A stretch of DNA of 64,000 bases from an uncultured Prevotella sp. (GTDB lineage Bacteria > Bacteroidota > Bacteroidia > Bacteroidales > Bacteroidaceae): positions 24,548 through 88,547 of the forward strand of contig CAMVAI010000003.1 of the NCBI GenBank assembly GCA_947165435.1, read 5' to 3'. Of this stretch, positions 56,838 through 64,000 are shown piece after piece. Under the pieces are notes generated by a model that had not been told where the DNA came from, did no database searches, and saw nothing but the letters and a program-made list of their open reading frames with translations. The translations under genes and the position numbers were made by a program. Within the stretch, counting starts at the first letter, position 1, and each line of letters begins with the position of its first letter.

Positions 56838-57403
56838 AGAAGATTGCAATGCTATGCTGTTCTGCTCTATTATTGGCGAGCTGTCACAATACTGCAAGTT
56901 CTAAGCAGGAAACTCATGAGAACAGTGAGTATCAGGAAAAGTTGATGCGTGATGGATGGACGTTTGAAGAGTTGTCTGATTCTGAATTGGGCGAAGAATA
57001 TGGTGTTAAACCCATATACGGAATCCAAGACAACTACTTCGACATAACAATGGGAGAAGGGTATAACGTTGCAGTTAAAATTGTAGATGCTCAGACGGAT
57101 AAATGTATCAGATATGCTGTTGTACCAGAAAACTCGACAACAACTATTACCCAAATTCCACAAGGGAAATATTACCTGAAACTAGCATACGGAAAAGACT
57201 GGATGGAGTTAGAGACAGATTCTATTATTATAGGCAAATTTACCCGTAATGCCTTCTATGAGAAAAGCAGGGAAACATATGATTTTGGGAAAAAGAACTC
57301 TCTGCAGGAGGTAAACTATGACTTGCGAATTAATGTTCGTGAGGAAACCGGAATGAATAACTTTGAGACATCACCTATTAGCGAAGAAGAGTTCCTTAAA
57401 TAG
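56834..57403 (+). CDS. Small lipoprotein
   Basis: 189 residues with a textbook lipoprotein signal, MKKIAMLCCSALLLASCHNT. The mature part has a short beta domain (AVKIVDAQTDKCIRYAVV, TTTITQIPQGKYYLKLAYGK), perhaps of carboxypeptidase-regulatory/Ig-like type. Function unknown; it adds a periplasmic part to the operon. Confidence 0.65.
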   Translation: MKKIAMLCCSALLLASCHNTASSKQETHENSEYQEKLMRDGWTFEELSDSELGEEYGVKPIYGIQDNYFDITMGEGYNVAVKIVDAQTDKCIRYAVVPENSTTTITQIPQGKYYLKLAYGKDWMELETDSIIIGKFTRNAFYEKSRETYDFGKKNSLQEVNYDLRINVREETGMNNFETSPISEEEFLK

Positions 57404-57411
57404 TAACAGAT

Positions 57412-57588
57412 ATGCGTAAGATTCTTCCTTTATTTATGGTCATTGCCTTTTGGACCATTTTCCTTTGGGGGCAAAACAATCCAAATGTAGGGGATGCCAT
57501 CGTGGTTATTGGAATTGTCGGAATCACTCTGATTATTATTCTATTGACAAAAAAGATACTAAATTTTATAATAGCTAATTCAAATTAA
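57412..57588 (+). CDS. Small membrane protein (not in ORF track)
   Basis: 58 residues: MRKILPLFMVIAFWTIFLWG, GQNNPNVGDAIVV and a second helix IGIVGITLIIILLTKKIL. It starts 8 bp after the lipoprotein and ends 6 bp before the calcium pump. It may be a pump subunit; that is inference. Confidence 0.55.
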   Translation: MRKILPLFMVIAFWTIFLWGQNNPNVGDAIVVIGIVGITLIIILLTKKILNFIIANSN

Positions 57589-57594
57589 AAGCAT

Positions 57595-60500
57595 ATGAAG
57601 ACAGCAAAACACTACATTGGCTTAACCGATGCCCAAGTGCTCGAAAGCCGCGCTAAGTATGGAGCTAACGTACTGACTCCTCCCCAAGCTGATTCTTTAT
57701 GGGATCAGATTAAAGAAGTGTGTAAACATCCTATTGCCATTACGATGGCATGTTTGATTGTTGGCACGGCCATTTTGGCAGGTATTCTTGCTGGTAGCAT
57801 GGGCGCTGTTGTATGGGTGATGCCCGCCATTGTTGCGATTGCTACACTACTTATTTTGATAGTTGGCTTCTTTGGTGGTTTTGGCGATCCTCTTTTCAAA
57901 ATCTTGATTACGGCATTCGTTCTGTCAATGGGTATCTCAATCTATGAATATGAGTGGAACCCAATGCACGAAGGTGATTGGACGGTCTTTTTTGAACCCA
58001 TCGGAATTATTGTAGCCTTGATACTTGCAACAAGTATTGCCTATTTCTTGGAGAAGAAAAACGAGAAGACTTTTCAAAGCCTAAATCAAACGAATGACGA
58101 AGTGCCAGTAAAGGTATATCGTAATGGACATATGTGCGAAGTTCCTCGCATGGATATTGTCGTGGGCGATATTGTAAGATTAGATATTGGCGAAGAGATT
58201 CCTGCAGATTGTGAATTGTTAGATTCACAAAATCTAATAGTCAATGAATCTTCTTTGACTGGAGAACTTCAGGCTACAAAAACGACCGACTCAGAGAGGT
58301 TTGATGCAAATGCTACATATAAATCCAACGAGATAAAAAAGGGTACAACTATTATTGAAGGTTTCTGTACTGCTGAAGTTAAGAAAGTTGGTGATGCAAC
58401 AGAGAGTGGCGAAGTTTACAGATCGCTAAACGAGGGTGATGAGGTGAAGGTTGGTTGGCTCTTGAAGGACAAATCTAACGATTGTGTTATCGGCAAGTAT
58501 AATACTGAAGATGATGCCAACGATGCACTTGAAGAATACTTAGGTGAACATGAGGATGCTGATGTCGTCGTTGAGCAGCCTCTTATCGACAGAATGCGTG
58601 TAAGAAAAGGTAGTGAAACACCGTTGAGCAAGAAGTTAAATGGTCTTGCTGACTGGATTACAAATGCCAGCTATGTTCTTGCTGTTCTGATTATTATTGG
58701 CCGTATTGTTTGGTACTTTGTGTCTTATGACACAGACTTCTCATCCAGTGACTTCTGGATAGATTTCGTCAGCTATCTTTTGAAGACAATTATGATTGCT
58801 GTTACATTGGTAGTAGTAGCTGTTCCAGAAGGACTTCCTATGTCTGTAACCCTGAGTCTTGCATTCAGCATGAGAAAGTTGATGAAGAGTAATACGTTGC
58901 CCAGGACAATGCATGCTTGTGAGACAATGGGTGCCGCTTCTGTTATTTGTACAGATAAAACAGGCACGTTGACTAAAAATCAGATGGAAGTAGCTGATTC
59001 TAAGCTAAGTAACGTGGATGACAAATTGCTTGCAGAAATGATTGCAGCTAACTCTACGGCAAACTTAGACTTTGCCAATAAGAATGCAGTCAAAGTAATT
59101 GGCAATCCAACGGAGGGTGCTCTACTTTTATGGCTAAATGGAAAAGGAAGAAACTACCTTGATATCCGAGAGAGCACTGCTGTAATAGAGACGTTACCAT
59201 TCTCTACAGAAAATAAGTATATGGTAACTATCGTCAACTCTGCCATACTTAGAAAGAAAGTGGCTTACGTGAAAGGTGCGCCGGAAATACTTCTGTCTAT
59301 GTCAGATATTGATGCTACTACTAAGACTGCTTATGAAACAGCATTGACAGAATATCAGCATAAAGCTATGCGTACACTTGCACTTGGTTATGTTGAACTT
59401 GGTAACAATGAAACAGTAATAGAAAGCGGCAAACTGAAGAACGTCAAACTTAAATTTGTTGGTGTCTTTGCCATGCATGATGACATTCGTGAGGGAGTAA
59501 AGGACTCCATTCAGGAGTGTATGGAGGCTGGCATTGCGGTGAAAATTGTAACTGGTGATAATCCCGTTACTGCCGTTGAGATTGGCCGCAGGCTTGGACT
59601 CTGGACAGAGGCTGATAACGAGAAGAACATCATAATAGGCACAGAACTCGCAAAACTGACAGACAAACAACTTGAGGAACGAGTGATGGACCTGAAGATT
59701 ATTGCCCGCGCAAGACCTATGGATAAGAAGCGTTTGGTAGATGCCCTTCGTCGTTTAGACCAGGTTGTTGCGGTTACGGGTGACGGCACTAATGATGCAC
59801 CGGCCTTGAATGCAGCCGATGTAGGTCTGGCTATGGGTAATGGTACACAGGTAGCCAAGGATGCTTCTGACATGATTATTCAGGACAACTCGTTCAGTAC
59901 CATTGCAAGTGCGGTGATGTGGGGACGTTCACTCTATAAGAACATCCAACGTTTCTTGCTGTTCCAATTGACTGTTAATGTGGCTGCTTGTTTCTTGGTG
60001 CTCTTTGGCGCTTTCCTCGGAACAGAGACTCCTTTGACCGTGACCCAGATGCTGTGGGTGAACCTTATTATGGATACCTTTGCTGCTATAGCATTATCAG
60101 CTCTGCCTCCACAGAAGTCTGTTATGAATGAAAAGCCTCGCGATCCAAAGGCGTTTATTCTTGACAAGTCAATGCTGCACAACATCTTCGGAGTGGGTGG
60201 ATTCTTCTTCCTGATGCTTCTGGTATTGCTGATTATCTTCCAGCACACAGAGATAACAAGCATGAAAGACTTGATTACACTAAACTTCTCGTTTGGCGAA
60301 AGAAGTCATGTGACCATATACGAGTTGACATTGCTCTTTACTATCTTTGTGATGACTCACATGGGCTATATGTTCAACGCACGTGGATATAAAACTGGCG
60401 GTTCAGGCTGGAATCTCAAAGGATGTGACGGTTTCCTGATGATTGCTACTGTAGTAACTCTTGGGCAGATTGCCATCGTAGAGGTACCTTTCCTAAACGA

Positions 60501-60684
60501 CTTCTTTAATGTTGAGTCGTTAACTAAGATAAACTGGAAAGATTTCTTCCAAACATGGAATCCTTTAAATTGGAATTATGACTTATTATTGAATGCAAAT
60601 TGGAGTGATTGGTTCTGGATATTCATTTTAGGATTCTTGGTAACAGGAGTTCGTGAAGTTTATGCTTTTGCAAAAAGAATGTAA
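57595..60684 (+). CDS. PMCA-type calcium P-type ATPase with extra segments
   Basis: 1029 residues. Actuator motif NESSLTGELQ, PEGLP in VVAVPEGLPMSVTLSLAF, phosphorylation site VICTDKTGTLTKNQME near 454, KGAPE, and VTGDGTNDAPALNAADVG. NLIMDTFAAIALS in M6 has the Asn/Asp pair of calcium pumps. Two unusual parts: additional hydrophobic segments between the usual M1 and M2 (WVMPAIVAIATLLILIVGFF; KILITAFVLSMGISIYEY), and an acidic insert of about 55 residues at 280-335 (NTEDDANDALEEYLGEHEDA) between the actuator and ETPLSKKLNGLA. In this operon it probably sets the calcium level sensed by TerD/TerB. Confidence 0.87.
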   Translation: MKTAKHYIGLTDAQVLESRAKYGANVLTPPQADSLWDQIKEVCKHPIAITMACLIVGTAILAGILAGSMGAVVWVMPAIVAIATLLILIVGFFGGFGDPLFKILITAFVLSMGISIYEYEWNPMHEGDWTVFFEPIGIIVALILATSIAYFLEKKNEKTFQSLNQTNDEVPVKVYRNGHMCEVPRMDIVVGDIVRLDIGEEIPADCELLDSQNLIVNESSLTGELQATKTTDSERFDANATYKSNEIKKGTTIIEGFCTAEVKKVGDATESGEVYRSLNEGDEVKVGWLLKDKSNDCVIGKYNTEDDANDALEEYLGEHEDADVVVEQPLIDRMRVRKGSETPLSKKLNGLADWITNASYVLAVLIIIGRIVWYFVSYDTDFSSSDFWIDFVSYLLKTIMIAVTLVVVAVPEGLPMSVTLSLAFSMRKLMKSNTLPRTMHACETMGAASVICTDKTGTLTKNQMEVADSKLSNVDDKLLAEMIAANSTANLDFANKNAVKVIGNPTEGALLLWLNGKGRNYLDIRESTAVIETLPFSTENKYMVTIVNSAILRKKVAYVKGAPEILLSMSDIDATTKTAYETALTEYQHKAMRTLALGYVELGNNETVIESGKLKNVKLKFVGVFAMHDDIREGVKDSIQECMEAGIAVKIVTGDNPVTAVEIGRRLGLWTEADNEKNIIIGTELAKLTDKQLEERVMDLKIIARARPMDKKRLVDALRRLDQVVAVTGDGTNDAPALNAADVGLAMGNGTQVAKDASDMIIQDNSFSTIASAVMWGRSLYKNIQRFLLFQLTVNVAACFLVLFGAFLGTETPLTVTQMLWVNLIMDTFAAIALSALPPQKSVMNEKPRDPKAFILDKSMLHNIFGVGGFFFLMLLVLLIIFQHTEITSMKDLITLNFSFGERSHVTIYELTLLFTIFVMTHMGYMFNARGYKTGGSGWNLKGCDGFLMIATVVTLGQIAIVEVPFLNDFFNVESLTKINWKDFFQTWNPLNWNYDLLLNANWSDWFWIFILGFLVTGVREVYAFAKRM

Positions 60685-60717
60685 GTAACATTATAAACCA
60701 CTTAAATATTTAAGAAA

Positions 60718-61095
60718 ATGAAAACTTTAGAAGAACTGAAAAAAGAATTGCTAGCAGACGGTATTATCGATGCTGCAGAAGTAAAAGAACTGGAAGAAGT
60801 CCTGTATGAGGATGGAGTTATTGACAAAGATGAAGCTGATTTCCTTTTCGAGTTGAACAATGCAGTTTCTGGCAAAGCCAATGCTCCTGAGTGGAAGGAT
60901 TTCTTTGTAAAGGCTATCACTTCATTCGTGCTGGATGATGACCAGTCCAATGGCGAGGTTGACGATGACGAAGCTAAGTATCTGTATGGTCAGATCAAGG
61001 GTGACGGTCAGATTGATGACATCGAGAAGGCTTTGCTGGAGAATATCAAGACTAAGTCAAGGAACTTCCCTGCTTTGTTAGCAGAACTTCTCTAA
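60718..61095 (+). CDS. Acidic TerB-like protein
   Basis: 125 residues, helical and strongly acidic. LLADGIIDAAEVKELEEVLY, EDGVIDKDEADFLFEL and GDGQIDDIEKALLENI repeat the DGxIxxxE pattern of TerB-like domains. DDQSNGEVDDDE fits an EF-hand loop except for Gln at position 3, so calcium binding is possible. It lies 33 bp after the calcium pump. A small calcium-responsive regulator is the natural guess; TerB assignment is by pattern only. Confidence 0.65.
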   Translation: MKTLEELKKELLADGIIDAAEVKELEEVLYEDGVIDKDEADFLFELNNAVSGKANAPEWKDFFVKAITSFVLDDDQSNGEVDDDEAKYLYGQIKGDGQIDDIEKALLENIKTKSRNFPALLAELL

Positions 61096-61130
61096 TCCCT
61101 GTAAGTATCTTACAAACAAGAATTGTTAAT

Positions 61131-61168
61131 CCAAGGACTTTAAGTACTTTATGTACTTTAGTCCTTGG
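61131..61168 (+). terminator. Hairpin between TerB-like and nuclease genes
   Basis: CCAAGGACTTTAAGTAC pairs with GTACTTTAGTCCTTGG with one bulge. No T run follows, so it may be a partial terminator or an mRNA processing/stability site before the nuclease gene. Confidence 0.5.
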
Positions 61169-61206
61169 AGAAACAACGAAGTATCACTCACGTATTCAAA
61201 CCTAAG

Positions 61207-62106
61207 ATGAAACTTAAGGTTACTATTGGCATTTTCATCGCAGCCTTTTTGGGACTTGTCCTGCTTCTCTATGCAAATGGGGAATCCTCAAATGACTATG
61301 CCTATTCTCAAATGGCATCCTTAGATGGGACTCCAGCAAGTAACGAAGTTCTACCAGAAGATTATGAAACCAGCGTCGAAGAAGAGCCTGAAGCACAACA
61401 CGATCCTGCTGCTTCGGATTCGATTTTGGAAATCTGCAAGCCAGCACCGTTGCTAGGTGTATCGGAACAGATAATTAAGAAAAAAGCCTATATTGTTTCG
61501 TATAACAAAGACTCAAAGACTCCTAACTGGGTGGCTTGGCATCTGACGGCAGAACATACCGACGGGCCATACAGGAGGCTGGGGAATTTTCATGAAGAGG
61601 AGGATGTGCCGACTCCACGGGCTACGCTCGATGATTATCGGGGAAGCGGATGGTCGCGCGGACACATGTGTCCGGCTGGTGACAACAAATGGGACGAGAC
61701 AGCGATGTTTGAGTCGTTCAGTCTCGTCAATGTGTGTCCGCAGAATGCCAGCCTTAACAGCGGCCTATGGAACAGTATAGAAATGGACTGTAGAAAGTGG
61801 GCAAGGCGATATGGAGATATTTACATCGTCTGCGGGCCTGTATTTTATAATAGGGAGCATGAGGTAATAGGTTATAACGAGGTGTATGTGCCTGAGGCTT
61901 TCTTCAAGGTGGTCTTGTGTCTGAACGGCAAACCAAAGGCGATGGGCTTTGTGGTCAAGAATACTGATGGGAATAAGAAGAGAGACCTATACTATAACTC
62001 CATCGACCAGGTGGAGCGGATTACAGGGATGGACTTTTTCCCAGCCTTACCGGATGTCATAGAAAAACAGGTTGAGGCGGAGGTTAATATGAAGGAATGG
62101 AGGTAA
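61207..62106 (+). CDS. Membrane-anchored DNA/RNA non-specific endonuclease
   Basis: Start moved to the ATG at 61207 (MKLKVTIGIFIAAFLGLVLL); the ORF-track start is a TTG inside the hairpin. One N-terminal anchor, an acidic linker, then the NUC1 (beta-beta-alpha metal) domain: GSGWSRGHMCPAGDNKWDET (DRGH-like motif with the catalytic His), SFSLVNVCPQNASLNSGLWN (metal Asn) and YIVCGPVFYNREHEVIGYNE. The family cuts DNA and RNA without sequence choice, usually outside the cytoplasm. Placed at the end of the Ter operon, it may be the effector or a periplasmic guard against incoming DNA. It is GC-richer than the core operon. Confidence 0.83.
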   Translation: MKLKVTIGIFIAAFLGLVLLLYANGESSNDYAYSQMASLDGTPASNEVLPEDYETSVEEEPEAQHDPAASDSILEICKPAPLLGVSEQIIKKKAYIVSYNKDSKTPNWVAWHLTAEHTDGPYRRLGNFHEEEDVPTPRATLDDYRGSGWSRGHMCPAGDNKWDETAMFESFSLVNVCPQNASLNSGLWNSIEMDCRKWARRYGDIYIVCGPVFYNREHEVIGYNEVYVPEAFFKVVLCLNGKPKAMGFVVKNTDGNKKRDLYYNSIDQVERITGMDFFPALPDVIEKQVEAEVNMKEWR

Positions 62107-62111
62107 GAATC

Positions 62112-63512
62112 ATGAAACAGGTCTATCTTATTCTTGCAGCATTGATGCTGCTGTGTCTGGCTCCGATGCCGTATGGGTATTTCCAATTGGTGCGGCTTGT
62201 GGCGATGGTGGTGTTTGGCATCATGGCATATCGTTACTACCAGATAAACAAGACGGTGGCAGCGTGCGTGTTTGGCGTGCTGGCATTGTTGTTTCAACCG
62301 ATGTACAAGATTGCACTGGGGCGGACGATATGGAATGTGGTGGATGTCGTGGTGGCCGTGCTGCTGATAGTCCTATTCGTGATGGAGAGGCGATTGGAGC
62401 GAAAGGCGACCGTAAGTTATCAGCCGGTGTCGCCTGATTACCAACCGAAATTGGAGGACAACGAGGTGGAGTTCTCGCTGAACGGCAAGTTGGATGCCAA
62501 GGAACTGGTGTTTGTGGCCAGCGAGGAGGACAAGGCACTGACAGAATTGTTTGAGACGCGGCCAGAGGTACTGGAAGGGTGGGGGAGGATGATTGGTTTC
62601 CACATCGTCTATCTGCCACTGCTCTTGAAGAGGCTAAAGGATAAGCGGGTGCTGCAATACAGGGCGCCATATCTGAGCGATGCGCAACTGAAGGACATCT
62701 CCGTAGGAAATGACTTTCTGCTACAGTATCTGGAGAATCCTGCTGACAGGGATAGGGTGAAACAGGGATTTATCCGAACGGAAAATATCCACCGAGGGAG
62801 TGACGGGAAGGATAAGGCTGTGAACCGATTCTATCCGCTGTCGTCGAAGACTGGCGAGCCGCTGGCAGACCAGCTTCACAGGATAGGGAAACAGATCTCT
62901 CAGGAAAAAGAGCGCAGTGGGCGGTATCTGGAAAAGAAATCGGGCGGCTATGATGACTTGGGGCATGCGGACGAATCGAGCGATCTAGGTGCCGGCAGGC
63001 AGGAGTATGACGCATCAACGGAAGAACTATTGGAAGAGGTGCGAGAGCGCATCAGCAGGTTGAGGCAGAGAGGCATTGCGGAGTATATTCTGGAGCAGTT
63101 GATACATCCGGACAATCGCCTGAGCCGGATGGTGATAACGAGGGACGGACGCATCGTGCTGTCCGACTATAACGATATGGAAATCAAGATGGAACCGCTG
63201 GTGAAGGCGGTGTATCTGCTATTCTTGCTACATCCGGAGGGTATCTCGTTCAAACAGTTGCCTGACTATCGGGAGGAACTGACGGTTATCTATGCCAGGT
63301 TGAGGCCCTCGGGACTGACGGACAAGGCACTACAGAGCATTGAGGATGTGACGAACCCAACGCTGAACTCCATCAACGAGAAGTGTGCCAGGATACGTGC
63401 CGCCTTCTTGAGTCAGTTTGACGAGTATATGGCGAAGAGTTACTATGTCGATGGAGCAAGAGGTGAGGCGAAGAAGATTATGCTCTCCAGAGATTTAGTC
63501 ATCTGGGAGTAA
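62112..63512 (+). CDS. DUF6804-like membrane protein with a conserved C-terminal helical domain
   Basis: Start at MKQVYLILAALMLLCLAPMP (62112), 5 bp after the nuclease. Residues 1-95 hold three to four membrane helices of the DUF6804 kind (YGYFQLVRLVAMVVFGIMAY, LGRTIWNVVDVVVAVLLIVL). The rest is soluble: a charged middle part and a C-terminal part SRMVITRDGRIVLSDYNDME, LHPEGISFKQLPDYREELTV, SINEKCARIRAAFLSQFDEY that I recognise as widespread in Bacteroidetes without known function. Two originally separate modules appear fused. End of the operon. Confidence 0.6.
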   Translation: MKQVYLILAALMLLCLAPMPYGYFQLVRLVAMVVFGIMAYRYYQINKTVAACVFGVLALLFQPMYKIALGRTIWNVVDVVVAVLLIVLFVMERRLERKATVSYQPVSPDYQPKLEDNEVEFSLNGKLDAKELVFVASEEDKALTELFETRPEVLEGWGRMIGFHIVYLPLLLKRLKDKRVLQYRAPYLSDAQLKDISVGNDFLLQYLENPADRDRVKQGFIRTENIHRGSDGKDKAVNRFYPLSSKTGEPLADQLHRIGKQISQEKERSGRYLEKKSGGYDDLGHADESSDLGAGRQEYDASTEELLEEVRERISRLRQRGIAEYILEQLIHPDNRLSRMVITRDGRIVLSDYNDMEIKMEPLVKAVYLLFLLHPEGISFKQLPDYREELTVIYARLRPSGLTDKALQSIEDVTNPTLNSINEKCARIRAAFLSQFDEYMAKSYYVDGARGEAKKIMLSRDLVIWE

Positions 63513-63572
63513 AATCACGATTCTACAAGCCATGTGGAGTGAAAGACTTTAGTGTATGTTTGGTAATAAATC

Positions 63573-63731
63573 ATGAATCCCGGAGGGCTGTACGGACAGG
63601 CACGACCAGAGAACTTCCCGATGGTGAACGATTATCGCAATAGTGTGATAGCTGAGATGATGAAGACGCTGAACTATGTGACTTGTGTAACGCAGAAAAC
63701 AACCCGCACATCCCGCACATCTCGCACGTGA
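63573..63731 (+). pseudogene. Gene remnant or small ORF
   Basis: MNPGGLYGQARPENFPMVND, YRNSVIAEMMKTLNYVTCVT, then a repeat-encoded tail TTRTSRTSRT. The first 40 residues look protein-like; the tail is made by the CCCGCACAT repeats. Probably the 3' end of a decayed gene. Confidence 0.3.
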
Positions 63732-63914
63732 AAAAGTTTCAACACAGCATAAAGCCATCCTATTGCTGCAACAGTCAGGTGCGGGATAGGTGTGGGGCGG
63801 CAGTTGCAAAGTGTCAGCTACGTGCGGGATAAAATGAGCAAATCGTCAGCTACGTGCGAGATAAATTGAGCAGACTGTCAGTTTACGTGCGGGATGTGCG
63901 GGATGTGCGGGATG
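63703..63914. repeat. Inverted CCCGCACAT arrays with inner 32-bp direct repeats
   Basis: Left array 63703-63730 (three CCGCACAT-like units) and right array 63886-63914 (GTGCGGGAT units) are inverted copies. Between them are two 32-bp direct repeats starting GTCAGCTACGTGCG at 63813 and 63845, and a partial third at 63877. Layout parallels the TCACG arrays at 26.5-28.9 kb. Confidence 0.75.
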
Positions 63915-63950
63915 TTTTCCTTTTTCACAATATATATATATTTACGGCAG

Positions 63951-63979
63951 AAAAATCCCGATGAAATCGGGGATTTTTG
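63951..63979. terminator. Hairpin near the right edge
   Basis: AAAAATCCCGAT, GAA loop, ATCGGGGATTTTT with one bulge; A and T runs on both sides suit a bidirectional terminator. Confidence 0.65.
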
Positions 63980-64000
63980 CGAGGGGAGGGCGGATGAGGA

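Noticed and set aside
61165-61206. TTG start of the nuclease gene
   Set aside because: It lies in a hairpin and would put a charged stretch before the membrane anchor; the ATG at 61207 gives a normal anchor.
63813-63914. CRISPR array
   Set aside because: Only two full 32-bp repeats directly abutting with no spacers between them and no cas genes in the window.

Overview
The window looks like chromosomal DNA from a Bacteroidales bacterium, most likely Prevotella or a close relative. The grounds are TonB and TPR envelope proteins, a GH127/GH31 sugar-use operon, type III glutamine synthetase, LL-diaminopimelate aminotransferase, HU-like genes followed by a 'smalltalk'-type micro-ORF, an EF-G2 paralogue, and TAnnTTTG promoter boxes without clear Shine-Dalgarno sites. 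This is judged by eye; no database search was possible.

Layout: 0-3 kb holds the tail of a TonB-domain protein, a secreted TPR protein and an iron-dependent alcohol dehydrogenase. 3-11.6 kb is a minus-strand glycan operon: beta-helix protein, GH31 alpha-xylosidase-like enzyme, sodium/solute symporter, GH127 arabinofuranosidase. 11.7-16.3 kb is a corrinoid methyl-transfer locus: URO-D methyltransferase, stand-alone B12 reactivation domain, and a URO-D/homocysteine-methyltransferase/B12-binding fusion. Then come hemW and an EF-G2-like factor without the catalytic histidine. 19.9-25.2 kb carries pyrG, a purF-like gene and asnB. 25.4-29 kb is a patchwork: an AT-rich glycosyltransferase next to a truncated leader, a HU-HU-smalltalk unit and a decayed small-ORF cassette, each bounded by inverted arrays of TCACG repeats. 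29-42 kb is a nitrogen regulon: porin-like protein, amtB and glnK, divergent from gltB, gltD, dapF, dapL and glnN. A sugar-1-phosphate transferase and recF follow.

45.2-63.5 kb is an AT-richer, tightly packed, same-strand accessory operon of about fifteen genes: vWA-like lipoprotein, membrane protein, tubulin/FtsZ-like GTPase, Hsp70/actin-like ATPase, TPR scaffold, two TerD-like proteins, a single-pass protein ending in a CW_7-like wall-binding motif, small membrane and lipoproteins, a PMCA-type calcium ATPase, a TerB-like acidic protein, an anchored DNA/RNA nuclease and a DUF6804-like protein. I read it as a calcium-linked Ter-type stress or defence apparatus built around two cytoskeletal NTPases and tied to the cell envelope.

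The second system is a family of short palindromic elements inserted in frame into coding genes. Three copies are exactly 84 bp. A fourth, 447 bp element inside the GH31 gene has the same two ends but carries a DUF559 endonuclease domain between them. This looks like an autonomous element (nuclease) with its non-autonomous derivatives, all keeping the host reading frame.
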